Assembly: GCF_009745985.1 (NCBI RefSeq)
Contig: NZ_WFIX01000177.1
Span: 242,864-306,863, forward strand
Direction: 5' to 3'
Origin: Microbacterium karelineae
GTDB lineage: Bacteria > Actinomycetota > Actinomycetes > Actinomycetales > Microbacteriaceae
DNA: 64,000 nt
Shown here: positions 16,663 to 25,129 of the stretch, piece by piece
How the letters are laid out: every line of letters starts with the position of its first letter
How positions within the stretch are numbered: the first letter of the stretch is position 1
The notes under the pieces: model-generated
Seen by the model: the letters and a program-made list of their open reading frames with translations, nothing else
What the model was told of the DNA's origin: nothing
Database searches by the model: none
Made by a program: the position numbers and the translations under genes

Positions 16663-17556
16663 TCACGGCACCAGCACCCATCGGCCCCGCTGGCCGCCAC
16701 TCGCGACGGCGGCGTACGCACGCGGCGCGTCGGTGAGCGGAACGGCTCCGGCGATCCGGGCCACGAGGGTGCCGTCCGCGAGGCGTGCGAGAAGGTCCGC
16801 GAGGCGCGCACCGTCTGCACGGACGTCGACGGTCGCAACGTCGATGCCGCGCTCGGGCGACACCGGCATCGGCGGCAGCACGCCGACGAACGCACCGCCG
16901 TCGCGTATCGCGGGGAGCGCTCCGTCCTGCAGCGCAGCCGCGTCGAGGACGGCATCGACCGAACGCTCCTCGATCTCGGTCGCGAAGGTCGTGGCGCCCG
17001 CGCGCCGGACGAAGTCCTCGTCGGCGGCCCGCGCGAGCCCCGTCACGCGCCAGCCCGCGTGCGCGGCGAGCGCGACGGCGAATCCTCCGAGCGATCCGGC
17101 CGCGCCGGTCACGAGCAGTTCCCGACCGTCCGGCGCACCGAGCAGGTCGAGCGCCTGGGCCGCGGTGAGCGCGTTGAGGGTCGTCGACGCCGCGTCGTCG
17201 AGCGAGACGCCGCTCGGAACCCTGGCGGCTGCCGACGCCGGCACGACGACCTCGTCGGCGTGGGCGCCCATCGGGCGCGACGGATCGTCGTGCAGCGCCG
17301 CCACGAGATCCCCGATGTCGAACGTCGTGACGTCGGCACCCCGTGCGACGACCTCGCCGGCGAGATCCCACCCGAGCCCGTGCACCGCGGGCAGCCCGAA
17401 GGCCTCGCGCATGCCGCCGGATTCCCCCGACACGTCGACCGGATTGACGGTCGCGGCGGCGACGCGGATCCGGATGTCGTCGACCCCCACCTCGGGCTTC
17501 TCGACCTCGGCGAGGACGGCCCCGTCACGCCCTTCGTGAGACTGCAGTGCGCGCAT
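16663..17556 (-). CDS. Zinc-free MDR-family NAD(P)H:quinone oxidoreductase-like protein
   Basis: A 297-residue medium-chain dehydrogenase/reductase. The catalytic-domain start VDDIRIRVAAATVNPVDV and the GLGWDLAGEVV segment match quinone oxidoreductases and enoyl reductases. The nucleotide site is LLVTGAAGSLGGFAVALAA. There is no four-cysteine structural zinc lobe and no GHE catalytic zinc motif, so it does not belong with the zinc alcohol dehydrogenases. Probably reduces quinones or unsaturated carbonyls with NAD(P)H. Start ATG at 17556; divergent from an HxlR regulator, a very common stress-response pairing. Confidence 0.88.
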   Translation of the reverse strand: MRALQSHEGRDGAVLAEVEKPEVGVDDIRIRVAAATVNPVDVSGESGGMREAFGLPAVHGLGWDLAGEVVARGADVTTFDIGDLVAALHDDPSRPMGAHADEVVVPASAAARVPSGVSLDDAASTTLNALTAAQALDLLGAPDGRELLVTGAAGSLGGFAVALAAHAGWRVTGLARAADEDFVRRAGATTFATEIEERSVDAVLDAAALQDGALPAIRDGGAFVGVLPPMPVSPERGIDVATVDVRADGARLADLLARLADGTLVARIAGAVPLTDAPRAYAAVASGGQRGRWVLVP

Positions 17557-17580
17557 TCTTCCTCCTCTTTCGATGCCGTT

Positions 17581-17602
17581 CGGAATGCATCACGAGCATC
17601 CG
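17581..17602. promoter_or_regulatory. Candidate HxlR operator
   Basis: CGGAATGC-ATCACGA-GCATCCG is an inverted repeat with one bulged base, centred in the 107-base gap between the divergent oxidoreductase and HxlR genes. HxlR dimers bind such sites. Not tested; one mismatch weakens it. Confidence 0.35.
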
Positions 17603-17663
17603 ATGTTCGTGCAGGCGGCGGAAGACGGCACTCGACAGTGGGATACGCACCCGGAGGTGGGTC

Positions 17664-18062
17664 ATGGCGACGATGACGGCTCGAGATCGACCCGCGGAGG
17701 CGAAGCGCGACTACGACGCGTACCTGGAGGGGTGCCCGAGCGCCCTCGTCTTCGATCGCATCTCGAACAAGTGGGCGGGGCTGACGCTCAGCGCGCTCAC
17801 CGACGGGCCGAGGCGCTACTCCGAACTCGCACGGGAGATCGCGGGCGCGAGCCAGAAGATGCTCACTCAGACGCTGCGGAATCTCGAACGCGACGGCCTC
17901 GTCTCCCGAACCGTGACGGCGTCCGTTCCGCCGCGCGTCGACTACGCTCTGACGCCTCTGGGAGGGTCCCTGCGCGGCGTGCTCGCAAGGATCAAGGAGT
18001 GGGCGGAAGACCACGTTCCCGACATCGAACGAGCGCGCGCGGAGTACGACGCGTCGATGTGA
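17664..18062 (+). CDS. HxlR-family transcriptional regulator
   Basis: A 132-residue winged-helix regulator. C at about residue 25 (EGCPSALVFDRISNKWAGLTL) and the segment PRRYSELAREIAGASQKMLT, QTLRNLERDGLVSRTV, PPRVDYALTPLGGSL are the HxlR core. Members sense aldehydes, quinones or oxidants, often through the N-terminal cysteine. GGAGG at 17653-17657 precedes the ATG at 17664 by six bases and selects that start over the longer open frame. Divergent from the quinone oxidoreductase-like gene, its likely target. Confidence 0.93.
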   Translation: MATMTARDRPAEAKRDYDAYLEGCPSALVFDRISNKWAGLTLSALTDGPRRYSELAREIAGASQKMLTQTLRNLERDGLVSRTVTASVPPRVDYALTPLGGSLRGVLARIKEWAEDHVPDIERARAEYDASM

Positions 18063-18090
18063 GGACCACACCGCCGCGCGGCGGCGAGCG

Positions 18091-19041
18091 TCACACGACC
18101 GGTGTTCCGTGGGTGTGGAACGTCTCGATCGTCTTCATCCCCCAGGCCTGACCCTTCTTGCGCTCCTCCTCCGACCATTCGACGACGGGCTGGTCGGGAT
18201 CGAGCAGCAGGCGCGCGCCGGCATTGGCGAACTCGATGCGGTTGCCGCCCGGCTCCCACACGTAGAGGAAGAACGTCTGGTTGATGGCGTGCTTGTGCGG
18301 GCCGGACTCGATGTGGATGCCGTTCTCGAGGAAGATGTCGGCGGCCTTGAGGATGTCCTCGCGAGTGTCGGGCGCGAAGGCGATGTGGTGCAGTCGGTTG
18401 CCGTGCTTCGTCCAGTCGTCGCTGTAGACGACGTCGTACGACTTGAGCCCGAAGTGGAACCACCACGCGGCGAACTTCCCGTTGTCGAGCCGGATCCGCT
18501 CGCTCTCGCGCATGCCGAGCGCGTCGCGGAGGAAGGCGCCGTTCGCCTCGACATCCTTGCCGAGGTAGTTGATGTGGTCGAGGCGGCGGGCGTTGACGCC
18601 GCGGCCAGGGAAGCGCGAGGCCTGGTTCTTGAGTGCCGGTCGGTCGTCGTCGCCGGCGACGTAGCGCTCGGTCTCGTAGTAGATGCCGAGGTCATGACCG
18701 TCGGGGTCGCGGAACAGATACGTCGGGCCCTGGCCGACCTCGCCGTCGGCCCAGCCCACGCCGAGGCCCGTCTGCTCGATCGCGGCGACGCGGCGTTCGA
18801 GGGCCTCCTGGCTGGAGGCGCGGAATGTGGTGCGGCCCACGCCCGCGGCATCGCGCGCGGTGAGCTTGATCGTATAGAGCTCGTACTCGTCCCACGTGCG
18901 CAGGTAGACGCTGTCGCCGCGCTCCGCGACGACGCGCATCGCGAGCAGGTCGCGGAAGAAGAACAGGCTCTCCTCGAGCGTCGGGGTGAACAGTTCGACG
19001 CTGCCGATGTGGGCGACGTCGAAGGAGGTGTAGTCGGTCAT
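18091..19041 (-). CDS. Type I (VOC) extradiol ring-cleavage dioxygenase
   Basis: A 316-residue two-domain vicinal-oxygen-chelate protein resembling catechol 2,3-dioxygenase (XylE). Fe(II) ligands are predicted at H156 (RLDHINYL), one of H218/H219 (RLHHIAF) and E270 (GGNRIEFANAG); the catalytic-histidine region is SGPHKHAINQTFF and Y260 matches the family tyrosine. It is the last gene of an operon encoding all three steps after 4-oxalomesaconate. The expected substrate is therefore gallate or 3-O-methylgallate, cleaved at 4,5, although known gallate dioxygenases are of the unrelated LigB type. A catechol or protocatechuate 2,3-dioxygenase remains possible. Confidence 0.85.
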   Translation of the reverse strand: MTDYTSFDVAHIGSVELFTPTLEESLFFFRDLLAMRVVAERGDSVYLRTWDEYELYTIKLTARDAAGVGRTTFRASSQEALERRVAAIEQTGLGVGWADGEVGQGPTYLFRDPDGHDLGIYYETERYVAGDDDRPALKNQASRFPGRGVNARRLDHINYLGKDVEANGAFLRDALGMRESERIRLDNGKFAAWWFHFGLKSYDVVYSDDWTKHGNRLHHIAFAPDTREDILKAADIFLENGIHIESGPHKHAINQTFFLYVWEPGGNRIEFANAGARLLLDPDQPVVEWSEEERKKGQAWGMKTIETFHTHGTPVV

Positions 19042-19065
19042 GGTGGGGTCCTCTCTGACTCTGAC

Positions 19066-20136
19066 TCAGGTGCGGGGGCGCGGGAAGATCGCGCCGTCGA
19101 AGATCTTGCGGGCGGTGCGCAGCGCGGCGGCGCGGGTGACCGCCCACCCGTCCGGCGCGGGTGCGACGTCGACGTCGACCGCGAAGCGCCCCGTGGGGTG
19201 CTCGATCGCGAACGGATCCCCGGGCGCGGGGAACGCGACGAGGTCGTGGGCGACCGTACCCGCGGGGATCATCCCCGCGGCGGCCGAGATGGCGCCGAGC
19301 ACGCCGATCGAGGTGTGCACGCGGTGCGGGATGAAGCTGCGGGTCGCGACGACGCCACCCATGACGGGGGCGGACGCGAGCACCATCTTCGGCGTCGTCG
19401 CGCCCGCCACGTCGCCGAGGCCCATCGCATGCCCCGCGGCGAGGCGGATCCGCTCGATGCGCTCGGTGAGCGCCGTGTCGACCTCGAGCTCCTCGGGGCT
19501 CTCGCGGCCCGTCACCCCGAGGTCGGAGGCGCGCAGGATGACGGTCGGCATGCCAGCGTCGACGCACGTGGCCGGGACGCCGTCGAACACGTCGGCGAGG
19601 TTCCCCGTCGGGAAGAGCGCACCCGTCGAGGATCCCGCGACGCCCTCGAAGTCGAGGGGGATCGCGGCGGCCGTGCCCGGTACGCCGTCGATCGCGAGGT
19701 CGCCGTCGTAGTCGACGCGGGCGCCGGGCGTCGCGACGGTCGCCGTGCAGACGGATCCCGTGTTGCGCATGCGGATCCGCACGGGCGTCGTCGGATCCGC
19801 GGCCGGGACGAGGCCGCGCTCGATCGCGAAGGGCGCGACGCCGGCGAGGATGTTCCCGCAGTTCTGCCGGTCGGTGACGAACGCCTCGTCGACGCCGAGC
19901 TGCAGGAACAGGTAGTCGACGTCGGTGTCGCCGTCCGCCGACGGCGAGACGATGCCGACCTTCGAGGTGAGGGGGTGGGCACCGCCGAGCCCGTCGATCT
20001 GGCGCGGGTCCGGCGTGCCCATCACGCGCAGCAGCAGGTCGTCGCGCTCGGCGGGATCCGCGGGCAGGTCGTCCTCGAGGAAGTACGCCCCCTTGGACGT
20101 GCCGCCGCGCATGAGCATGCAGGGGACGCCGTTCAC
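19066..20136 (-). CDS. galD: 4-oxalomesaconate tautomerase (PrpF/GalD family)
   Basis: A 356-residue protein of the PrpF fold (diaminopimelate-epimerase-like). The N-terminus PCMLMRGGTSKGAYF, the segment DPRQIDGLGGAHPLTSKVGIV and CGNILAGVAPFAIERGLV match GalD-type 4-oxalomesaconate tautomerases, which interconvert keto and enol forms of the gallate cleavage product. GTG at 20136 is preceded by GGGGAGG and places PCMLMRGGT at the N-terminus as in relatives. The neighbours upstream (aldolase, hydratase) and downstream (ring-cleavage dioxygenase) support this job over a PrpF methylaconitate isomerase role. Confidence 0.88.
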   Translation of the reverse strand: MNGVPCMLMRGGTSKGAYFLEDDLPADPAERDDLLLRVMGTPDPRQIDGLGGAHPLTSKVGIVSPSADGDTDVDYLFLQLGVDEAFVTDRQNCGNILAGVAPFAIERGLVPAADPTTPVRIRMRNTGSVCTATVATPGARVDYDGDLAIDGVPGTAAAIPLDFEGVAGSSTGALFPTGNLADVFDGVPATCVDAGMPTVILRASDLGVTGRESPEELEVDTALTERIERIRLAAGHAMGLGDVAGATTPKMVLASAPVMGGVVATRSFIPHRVHTSIGVLGAISAAAGMIPAGTVAHDLVAFPAPGDPFAIEHPTGRFAVDVDVAPAPDGWAVTRAAALRTARKIFDGAIFPRPRT

Positions 20137-20145
20137 GACACCTCC

Positions 20146-20235
20146 CCGAACACAATGCAGTCGATCTGCTCGATCGCCGCCGGAAACCGGCCCTCACGCA
20201 CGGTGCGCCTCGAATTCTGACTGCGTCATGTATCG
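20146..20235. repeat. Second copy of the imperfect long-spaced inverted repeat
   Basis: CCGAACACAATGCAGTCGATC at 20146-20166 matches 17 of 21 positions of 16529-16549. The reverse complement of 20212-20235 shares CCGA, ACA and GCAGTC with it. The similarity to the 16580-16617 half continues into the centre (GGC, CGATC, AGAT). The right arm lies inside the 3' end of the aldolase gene, and the left arm just upstream of galD. Confidence 0.4.
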
Positions 20236-20910
20236 GACGCCCAGCTCGTCGAGCAGCGGGCGCAGCCCCTTGCGGTCGAGGCTCAGCTCGGCGCCGGATC
20301 CGTAGGCCGCGCGGTCGGCGGCCTCCTTCGCCTCGCGCGCATCGGCGGCCGCGATCGTGGCCTCCACCTCGTCGATCGGCACGCAGCACACGCCGTCGTC
20401 GTCGGCGACGACGACGTCGCCGGGGCGCACGAGCATCTCCTCGGCGACGACGGGCACGTTCACGGATCCTGCCGTCGCCTTCACTGTGCCCTGCGCGTGC
20501 ACGGCGGATGACCAGGCCGGAAAGCCCATCTCGCGCAGGTCGGCGATGTCGCGCACGCCGGTCGTCGTGACGATGCCGCGCACGCCGCGCTGCTGCAGGG
20601 CCGTCGCGAACAGGTCGCCGAAGGCGCCATCGGTCGAGGGCGACGTCGTGGCGACGACGAGGAGGTCACCCGCGCGGCACTGCTCGATCGCGGCGTGGAT
20701 CATGAGGTTGTCGCCCGGCCAGCTGAGGACCGTGACGGCGGATCCGGCGACGCGCGCGCCCTGCTGAACGGGCCGGATCGACGACCCCGCGAGCCCGCGG
20801 CGGCCCATGGCCTCGTGACAGGTCGCGACGCCGAATGCGGCGAGGCGGTCGACGGCCGCCGGATCCGGGCGCCGGATGTCGGTGACGACGACGCCGCGCG
20901 TGCCGATCAT
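20194..20910 (-). CDS. galC: 4-carboxy-4-hydroxy-2-oxoadipate (CHA) aldolase
   Basis: A 238-residue RraA-fold class II aldolase (LigK/GalC/HMG aldolase family) that splits CHA into pyruvate and oxaloacetate, often with oxaloacetate decarboxylase activity. The substrate-binding segment is TTTGVRDIADLREMGFPAW with the R-D pair, and the metal/pyruvate region is RPGDVVVADDDGVCCVP. Its ATG overlaps the stop of the galB-like gene (TGATG). The last dozen residues fall in the arm of an inverted repeat, so the C-terminus may be altered relative to homologues. Confidence 0.9.
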   Translation of the reverse strand: MIGTRGVVVTDIRRPDPAAVDRLAAFGVATCHEAMGRRGLAGSSIRPVQQGARVAGSAVTVLSWPGDNLMIHAAIEQCRAGDLLVVATTSPSTDGAFGDLFATALQQRGVRGIVTTTGVRDIADLREMGFPAWSSAVHAQGTVKATAGSVNVPVVAEEMLVRPGDVVVADDDGVCCVPIDEVEATIAAADAREAKEAADRAAYGSGAELSLDRKGLRPLLDELGVRYMTQSEFEAHRA

Positions 20911-21665
20911 CAGGCGAGCTCCGTCGTCACCTGCGGGTAGTACCGCTCGTATGCCTCACCCATCGTGTCGTGGGGCAGGCCGAGGTTCGGGCCGGCGTTG
21001 CGGCGCAGCTGCACGCCGCGGCGGATCGCGAGCTGCGTGTAGTACTCCCACATATGAGTCTGAGCGGGCAGGCACTCCATCGCCTGGCGCTTCTTCGGGA
21101 AGGCATCGGTGATGTCGAGGAGCACGTTCGGCGTGAAGTCGCACTGCTCGGGCTGGTGGGGTTCGAAGAAGAACACGGGAGGGGCGCCGATGATGTCGCC
21201 CTGGGCCGGGTAGCTGCCGTCGGAGTTCGCGACGCCGATCGCCTGCGCGAGCACGCGCGCCTGCAGCGCCATGCGTGCGGCGGCGGGATGGTCGCCGTTG
21301 TAGGGATCCGCGAGCGGGTGCGTCAGGACGACCGTCGGCTGCACGCGCCGCATGACGTCGACGAGCCGCTGCACGGTCTCGTGGGACTCGACGAGCGGGT
21401 AGTCGCCTGCGTCGAGGAACTCGATCTCGGCGCCCAGCGCCTCCGCGGCCGCGGTGGCCTCGGCACGCCGGACCGCCTTGATCTCGTCGAGCGACTTCCC
21501 GGCGAGCCACTGGCTCGCGGACTCGCCGCGCTCGCCGTACGAGAGGCACACGACCGTGGCCTTCTCGCCGCGCATCGCGGCCGCGGCGACGGCCCCGCCG
21601 GCGCGCCAGACGAAGTCGCCGGCGTGCGCGCTGACGACGAGGAGGGAGGGTTCTGCGTCGGACAT
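20910..21665 (-). CDS. galB: 4-oxalomesaconate hydratase, PIG-L type (GalB-like)
   Basis: A 251-residue PIG-L/LmbE-fold protein. The canonical AHPDDE motif is changed to SAHAGDFVWRAGG, and HPLADPYNGDH supplies the second metal histidine; this variant pattern is known from GalB-type 4-oxalomesaconate hydratases rather than sugar deacetylases. It would hydrate the keto form to CHA, the substrate of the next gene. The C-terminal third (PVFFFEPHQPEQCDF, LPAQTHMWEYYTQLA) is also distinct from deacetylases. The ATG at 21665 is chosen because upstream residues are intergenic. First gene of the minus-strand operon, divergent from the O-demethylase gene. Confidence 0.86.
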   Translation of the reverse strand: MSDAEPSLLVVSAHAGDFVWRAGGAVAAAAMRGEKATVVCLSYGERGESASQWLAGKSLDEIKAVRRAEATAAAEALGAEIEFLDAGDYPLVESHETVQRLVDVMRRVQPTVVLTHPLADPYNGDHPAAARMALQARVLAQAIGVANSDGSYPAQGDIIGAPPVFFFEPHQPEQCDFTPNVLLDITDAFPKKRQAMECLPAQTHMWEYYTQLAIRRGVQLRRNAGPNLGLPHDTMGEAYERYYPQVTTELA

Positions 21666-21688
21666 GCCCCGAGTAAAACAGCTCCCCC

Positions 21689-21716
21689 TTGCATTGGTCA
21701 AGATTTTGTCTACAAT
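21689..21716 (+). promoter_or_regulatory. Promoter of the O-demethylase gene with overlapping GntR-like site
   Basis: TTGCAT (21689-21694), 16 bases, TACAAT (21711-21716) make a good promoter for the plus-strand gene. TTGTCTACAA (21706-21715) fits the TNGTNNACNA pattern of FadR-subfamily GntR regulators and overlaps the -10. On the minus strand TTGACC, 17 bases, TTTTAC would serve galB, so one site could control both directions. No GntR gene is in the window. Confidence 0.5.
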
Positions 21717-21734
21717 TCTGGTGACGACCGCATT

Positions 21735-23201
<1,467 letters not shown>

Positions 23202-23229
23202 CCCCGCCGGCGAGCGAGCATCCTCCTCG

Positions 23230-23259
23230 CGGGTGAGCGTCCCTGCGGATGCTCACCCG
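23230..23259. terminator. Terminator hairpin after O-demethylase gene
   Basis: CGGGTGAGCGTCC (23230-23242) pairs with GGATGCTCACCCG (23247-23259) with one G-U and a CTGC loop. It overlaps the stop codon of the convergent MarR gene. Confidence 0.75.
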
Positions 23260-23726
23260 TGAGAGGCGCTCTCGCTCACAGATCCGGTGGCGACCGGGTG
23301 CGGCGTCCCCTCGGCGAGCGCGTGCCGCACGCGGCGCAGATAGTCGGCGAACTCCGCGCTCTCCTTCTCCGAGAAGCTGCTCCGGATGAGCTCCTCGAGG
23401 GCGTCGACGGGGGGCTGAGCGCGCGCGATCGCGGCCCGCCCTTCGTCTGTGAGCGACAGCAGCAGGCGGCGGGCATGAGCCGGGTCGCGCTCGCGCCGCA
23501 CGAGCCCCGCCTCGAGCAGGGGATCCATGGTCTGCGCCATCGTCTGCGCGCGTACGAACGAACGCCGCGCGAGCTCCGAGCTCGTGATGCCGGGGCGGCG
23601 CTCGAGAACGGTGAGCGCCGTGAACTGCGCCGTCGTCATCCCCGCCGACGCGCATGCGCTCTCGATCATCGGACGCAGCGCGAGCTCGATCTGCTTGATG
23701 ACGTAGGTGAAGTTCGTGTGATCCAT
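23253..23726 (-). CDS. MarR-family transcriptional regulator
   Basis: A 157-residue winged-helix regulator. GMTTAQFTALTVLERRPGITSSELARR leads into the recognition helix (SFVRAQTMAQTMDPLLEAGLV), and RERDPAHARRLLLSLTDEG is the wing. Members commonly respond to phenolic acids, so control of the adjacent aromatic genes is plausible but not shown. The gene is convergent with the O-demethylase and 123 bases upstream, in transcription order, of nothing obvious on its own strand. Start ATG at 23726. Confidence 0.92.
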   Translation of the reverse strand: MDHTNFTYVIKQIELALRPMIESACASAGMTTAQFTALTVLERRPGITSSELARRSFVRAQTMAQTMDPLLEAGLVRRERDPAHARRLLLSLTDEGRAAIARAQPPVDALEELIRSSFSEKESAEFADYLRRVRHALAEGTPHPVATGSVSESASHG

Positions 23727-23779
23727 GCCGCCCCCTCGTGCCCGTTCAGGCTATGGCATCCCGAGGGCAGGGGGCGGCG

Positions 23780-25129
23780 CTACGGCGCGGGCGCGGGCCC
23801 GACGCCGAGGTAGGCGCCGTCGGAGGCAAGGCGGCGCTGAAGCTCGGCGACGTCCACTCCGGACGCGGTCGTGCCGCCGGCGAGCGCGAGGTGCGCGGCC
23901 GTCCCGGCCGCCTGGCCCATCGCGAAGCAGGGGCCCGTGACCCTGCCGGAGGACTGCCCGCGCTGCGTCATCGACGCGCAGCGCCCCGCGACGAGGAGGT
24001 TGTCGACGCGCAGCGGCACGAGCATCCGGTACGGCAGCTGGTTGAAGCCACGCGATCCCTCTGCGGCGAAGCGGAACTCGACGTCGCCCCGCACATGCGC
24101 CTCGACGGGCCAGCCGTTGACGCCGACAGCGTCGTCGAAGTCAGCGCAGCCCAGGACGTCGTCTTCGGTCAGCTGGTACGGACCCACGATGCGGCGGGTC
24201 TCCCTGATCCCGATCTGCGGCGCGATGTCGACGACGTACGCGTCCTGGAATCCGGGCGTGCGCTCGCGGATGAAGGCGAAGGTCTCCCGCACCTGGCGCC
24301 GCCCCTGGATCTCGCCGCGGGTGAGCTGTCGCACGTCGGTGCCGTCGATGGCGGATCCGTCCTCGTTCGACAGCTGCGTGAGGTTCGATCGCCACTCGAG
24401 CGGGTTGCGCTGGGGCCGCACGATGGGCTTCCTGCGGGGGAAGCGGTGGGTTCCCGCGGCTTCGGCGTCCTCCATGAGCCCGCGGATGGTGACCCAGGCG
24501 TCGCCCGCCTCGTCGGGCCGCACGCCGTTGATCCGGAACATGAGCGAGGGGTACAGCAGGTGGGGCGAGCGCTCGTAGGGCGCGCCGGCCAGTGCGGCGA
24601 CGTCGGCGTCGCCCGACGCGTCGACGAAGAATCGCCCGCGCACCACACCGGCGCCCGACTTCGACTCCACGACGACGCCCTCGATCCCGCGGTCGCCCGC
24701 GACGACGCCCTGCACGCTGGCGTGGAACAGCAGCTCCGCCCCGCTCGAGACGACGAGGTCGTCGGCCGCCATCTTGTAGGCGGAGATGTCGAACGCCTGC
24801 GCCATGATCCGGTCGGCGACCGAGAGGTGGGGCGCGTTGAGCCCGTCGAGATCGTCGAGCCGCTCGAGCAGCTCGTCCGCATACCCGCGGATCACGCGCA
24901 CGTCGCCGCCGCCGACGCGGGCGTGCAGACCGCAGAACGTGCTGAGCCCGCCCATCGTCCCCGCGCCCCCGAGGAAGCCGTACCGCTCGATGAGCAGGGT
25001 CGCGCTGCCCGCACGCGCCGCCGCCGTCGCGGCCATGATCCCGGCCGGCCCGCCGCCGATGACGACGACATCGTATTCGCCGATGACCGGCACATCCCGC
25101 GCCGGAAGCCGCACGGTGCCCGTACTCAC
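23780..25129 (-). CDS. FAD-dependent oxidoreductase (FAD_oxidored-type)
   Basis: A 449-residue flavoprotein. Dinucleotide-binding motif YDVVVIGGGPAGIMAATAAA is at about residues 18-37, GGAGTMGGLSTFCGLHA follows as in this family, and FFVDASGDADVAALAGAPYE is the second FAD-contact segment. The C-terminus has LVAGRCASMTQRGQSSGRVTG. Related proteins are poorly characterised dehydrogenases often found beside sugar-acid or polyol genes. The GTG at 25129 overlaps the stop of the dehydratase in a GTGA, so both are translated together; substrate unknown. Confidence 0.85.
   Translation of the reverse strand: MSTGTVRLPARDVPVIGEYDVVVIGGGPAGIMAATAAARAGSATLLIERYGFLGGAGTMGGLSTFCGLHARVGGGDVRVIRGYADELLERLDDLDGLNAPHLSVADRIMAQAFDISAYKMAADDLVVSSGAELLFHASVQGVVAGDRGIEGVVVESKSGAGVVRGRFFVDASGDADVAALAGAPYERSPHLLYPSLMFRINGVRPDEAGDAWVTIRGLMEDAEAAGTHRFPRRKPIVRPQRNPLEWRSNLTQLSNEDGSAIDGTDVRQLTRGEIQGRRQVRETFAFIRERTPGFQDAYVVDIAPQIGIRETRRIVGPYQLTEDDVLGCADFDDAVGVNGWPVEAHVRGDVEFRFAAEGSRGFNQLPYRMLVPLRVDNLLVAGRCASMTQRGQSSGRVTGPCFAMGQAAGTAAHLALAGGTTASGVDVAELQRRLASDGAYLGVGPAPAP

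Noticed and set aside
20137-20200. Tiny open frame between the CHA aldolase and galD genes
   Set aside because: About 20 codons starting with a GTG that overlaps the aldolase stop and ending at galD; the galD ribosome-binding site lies inside it and nothing else supports translation. The region is better explained as an inverted-repeat arm.
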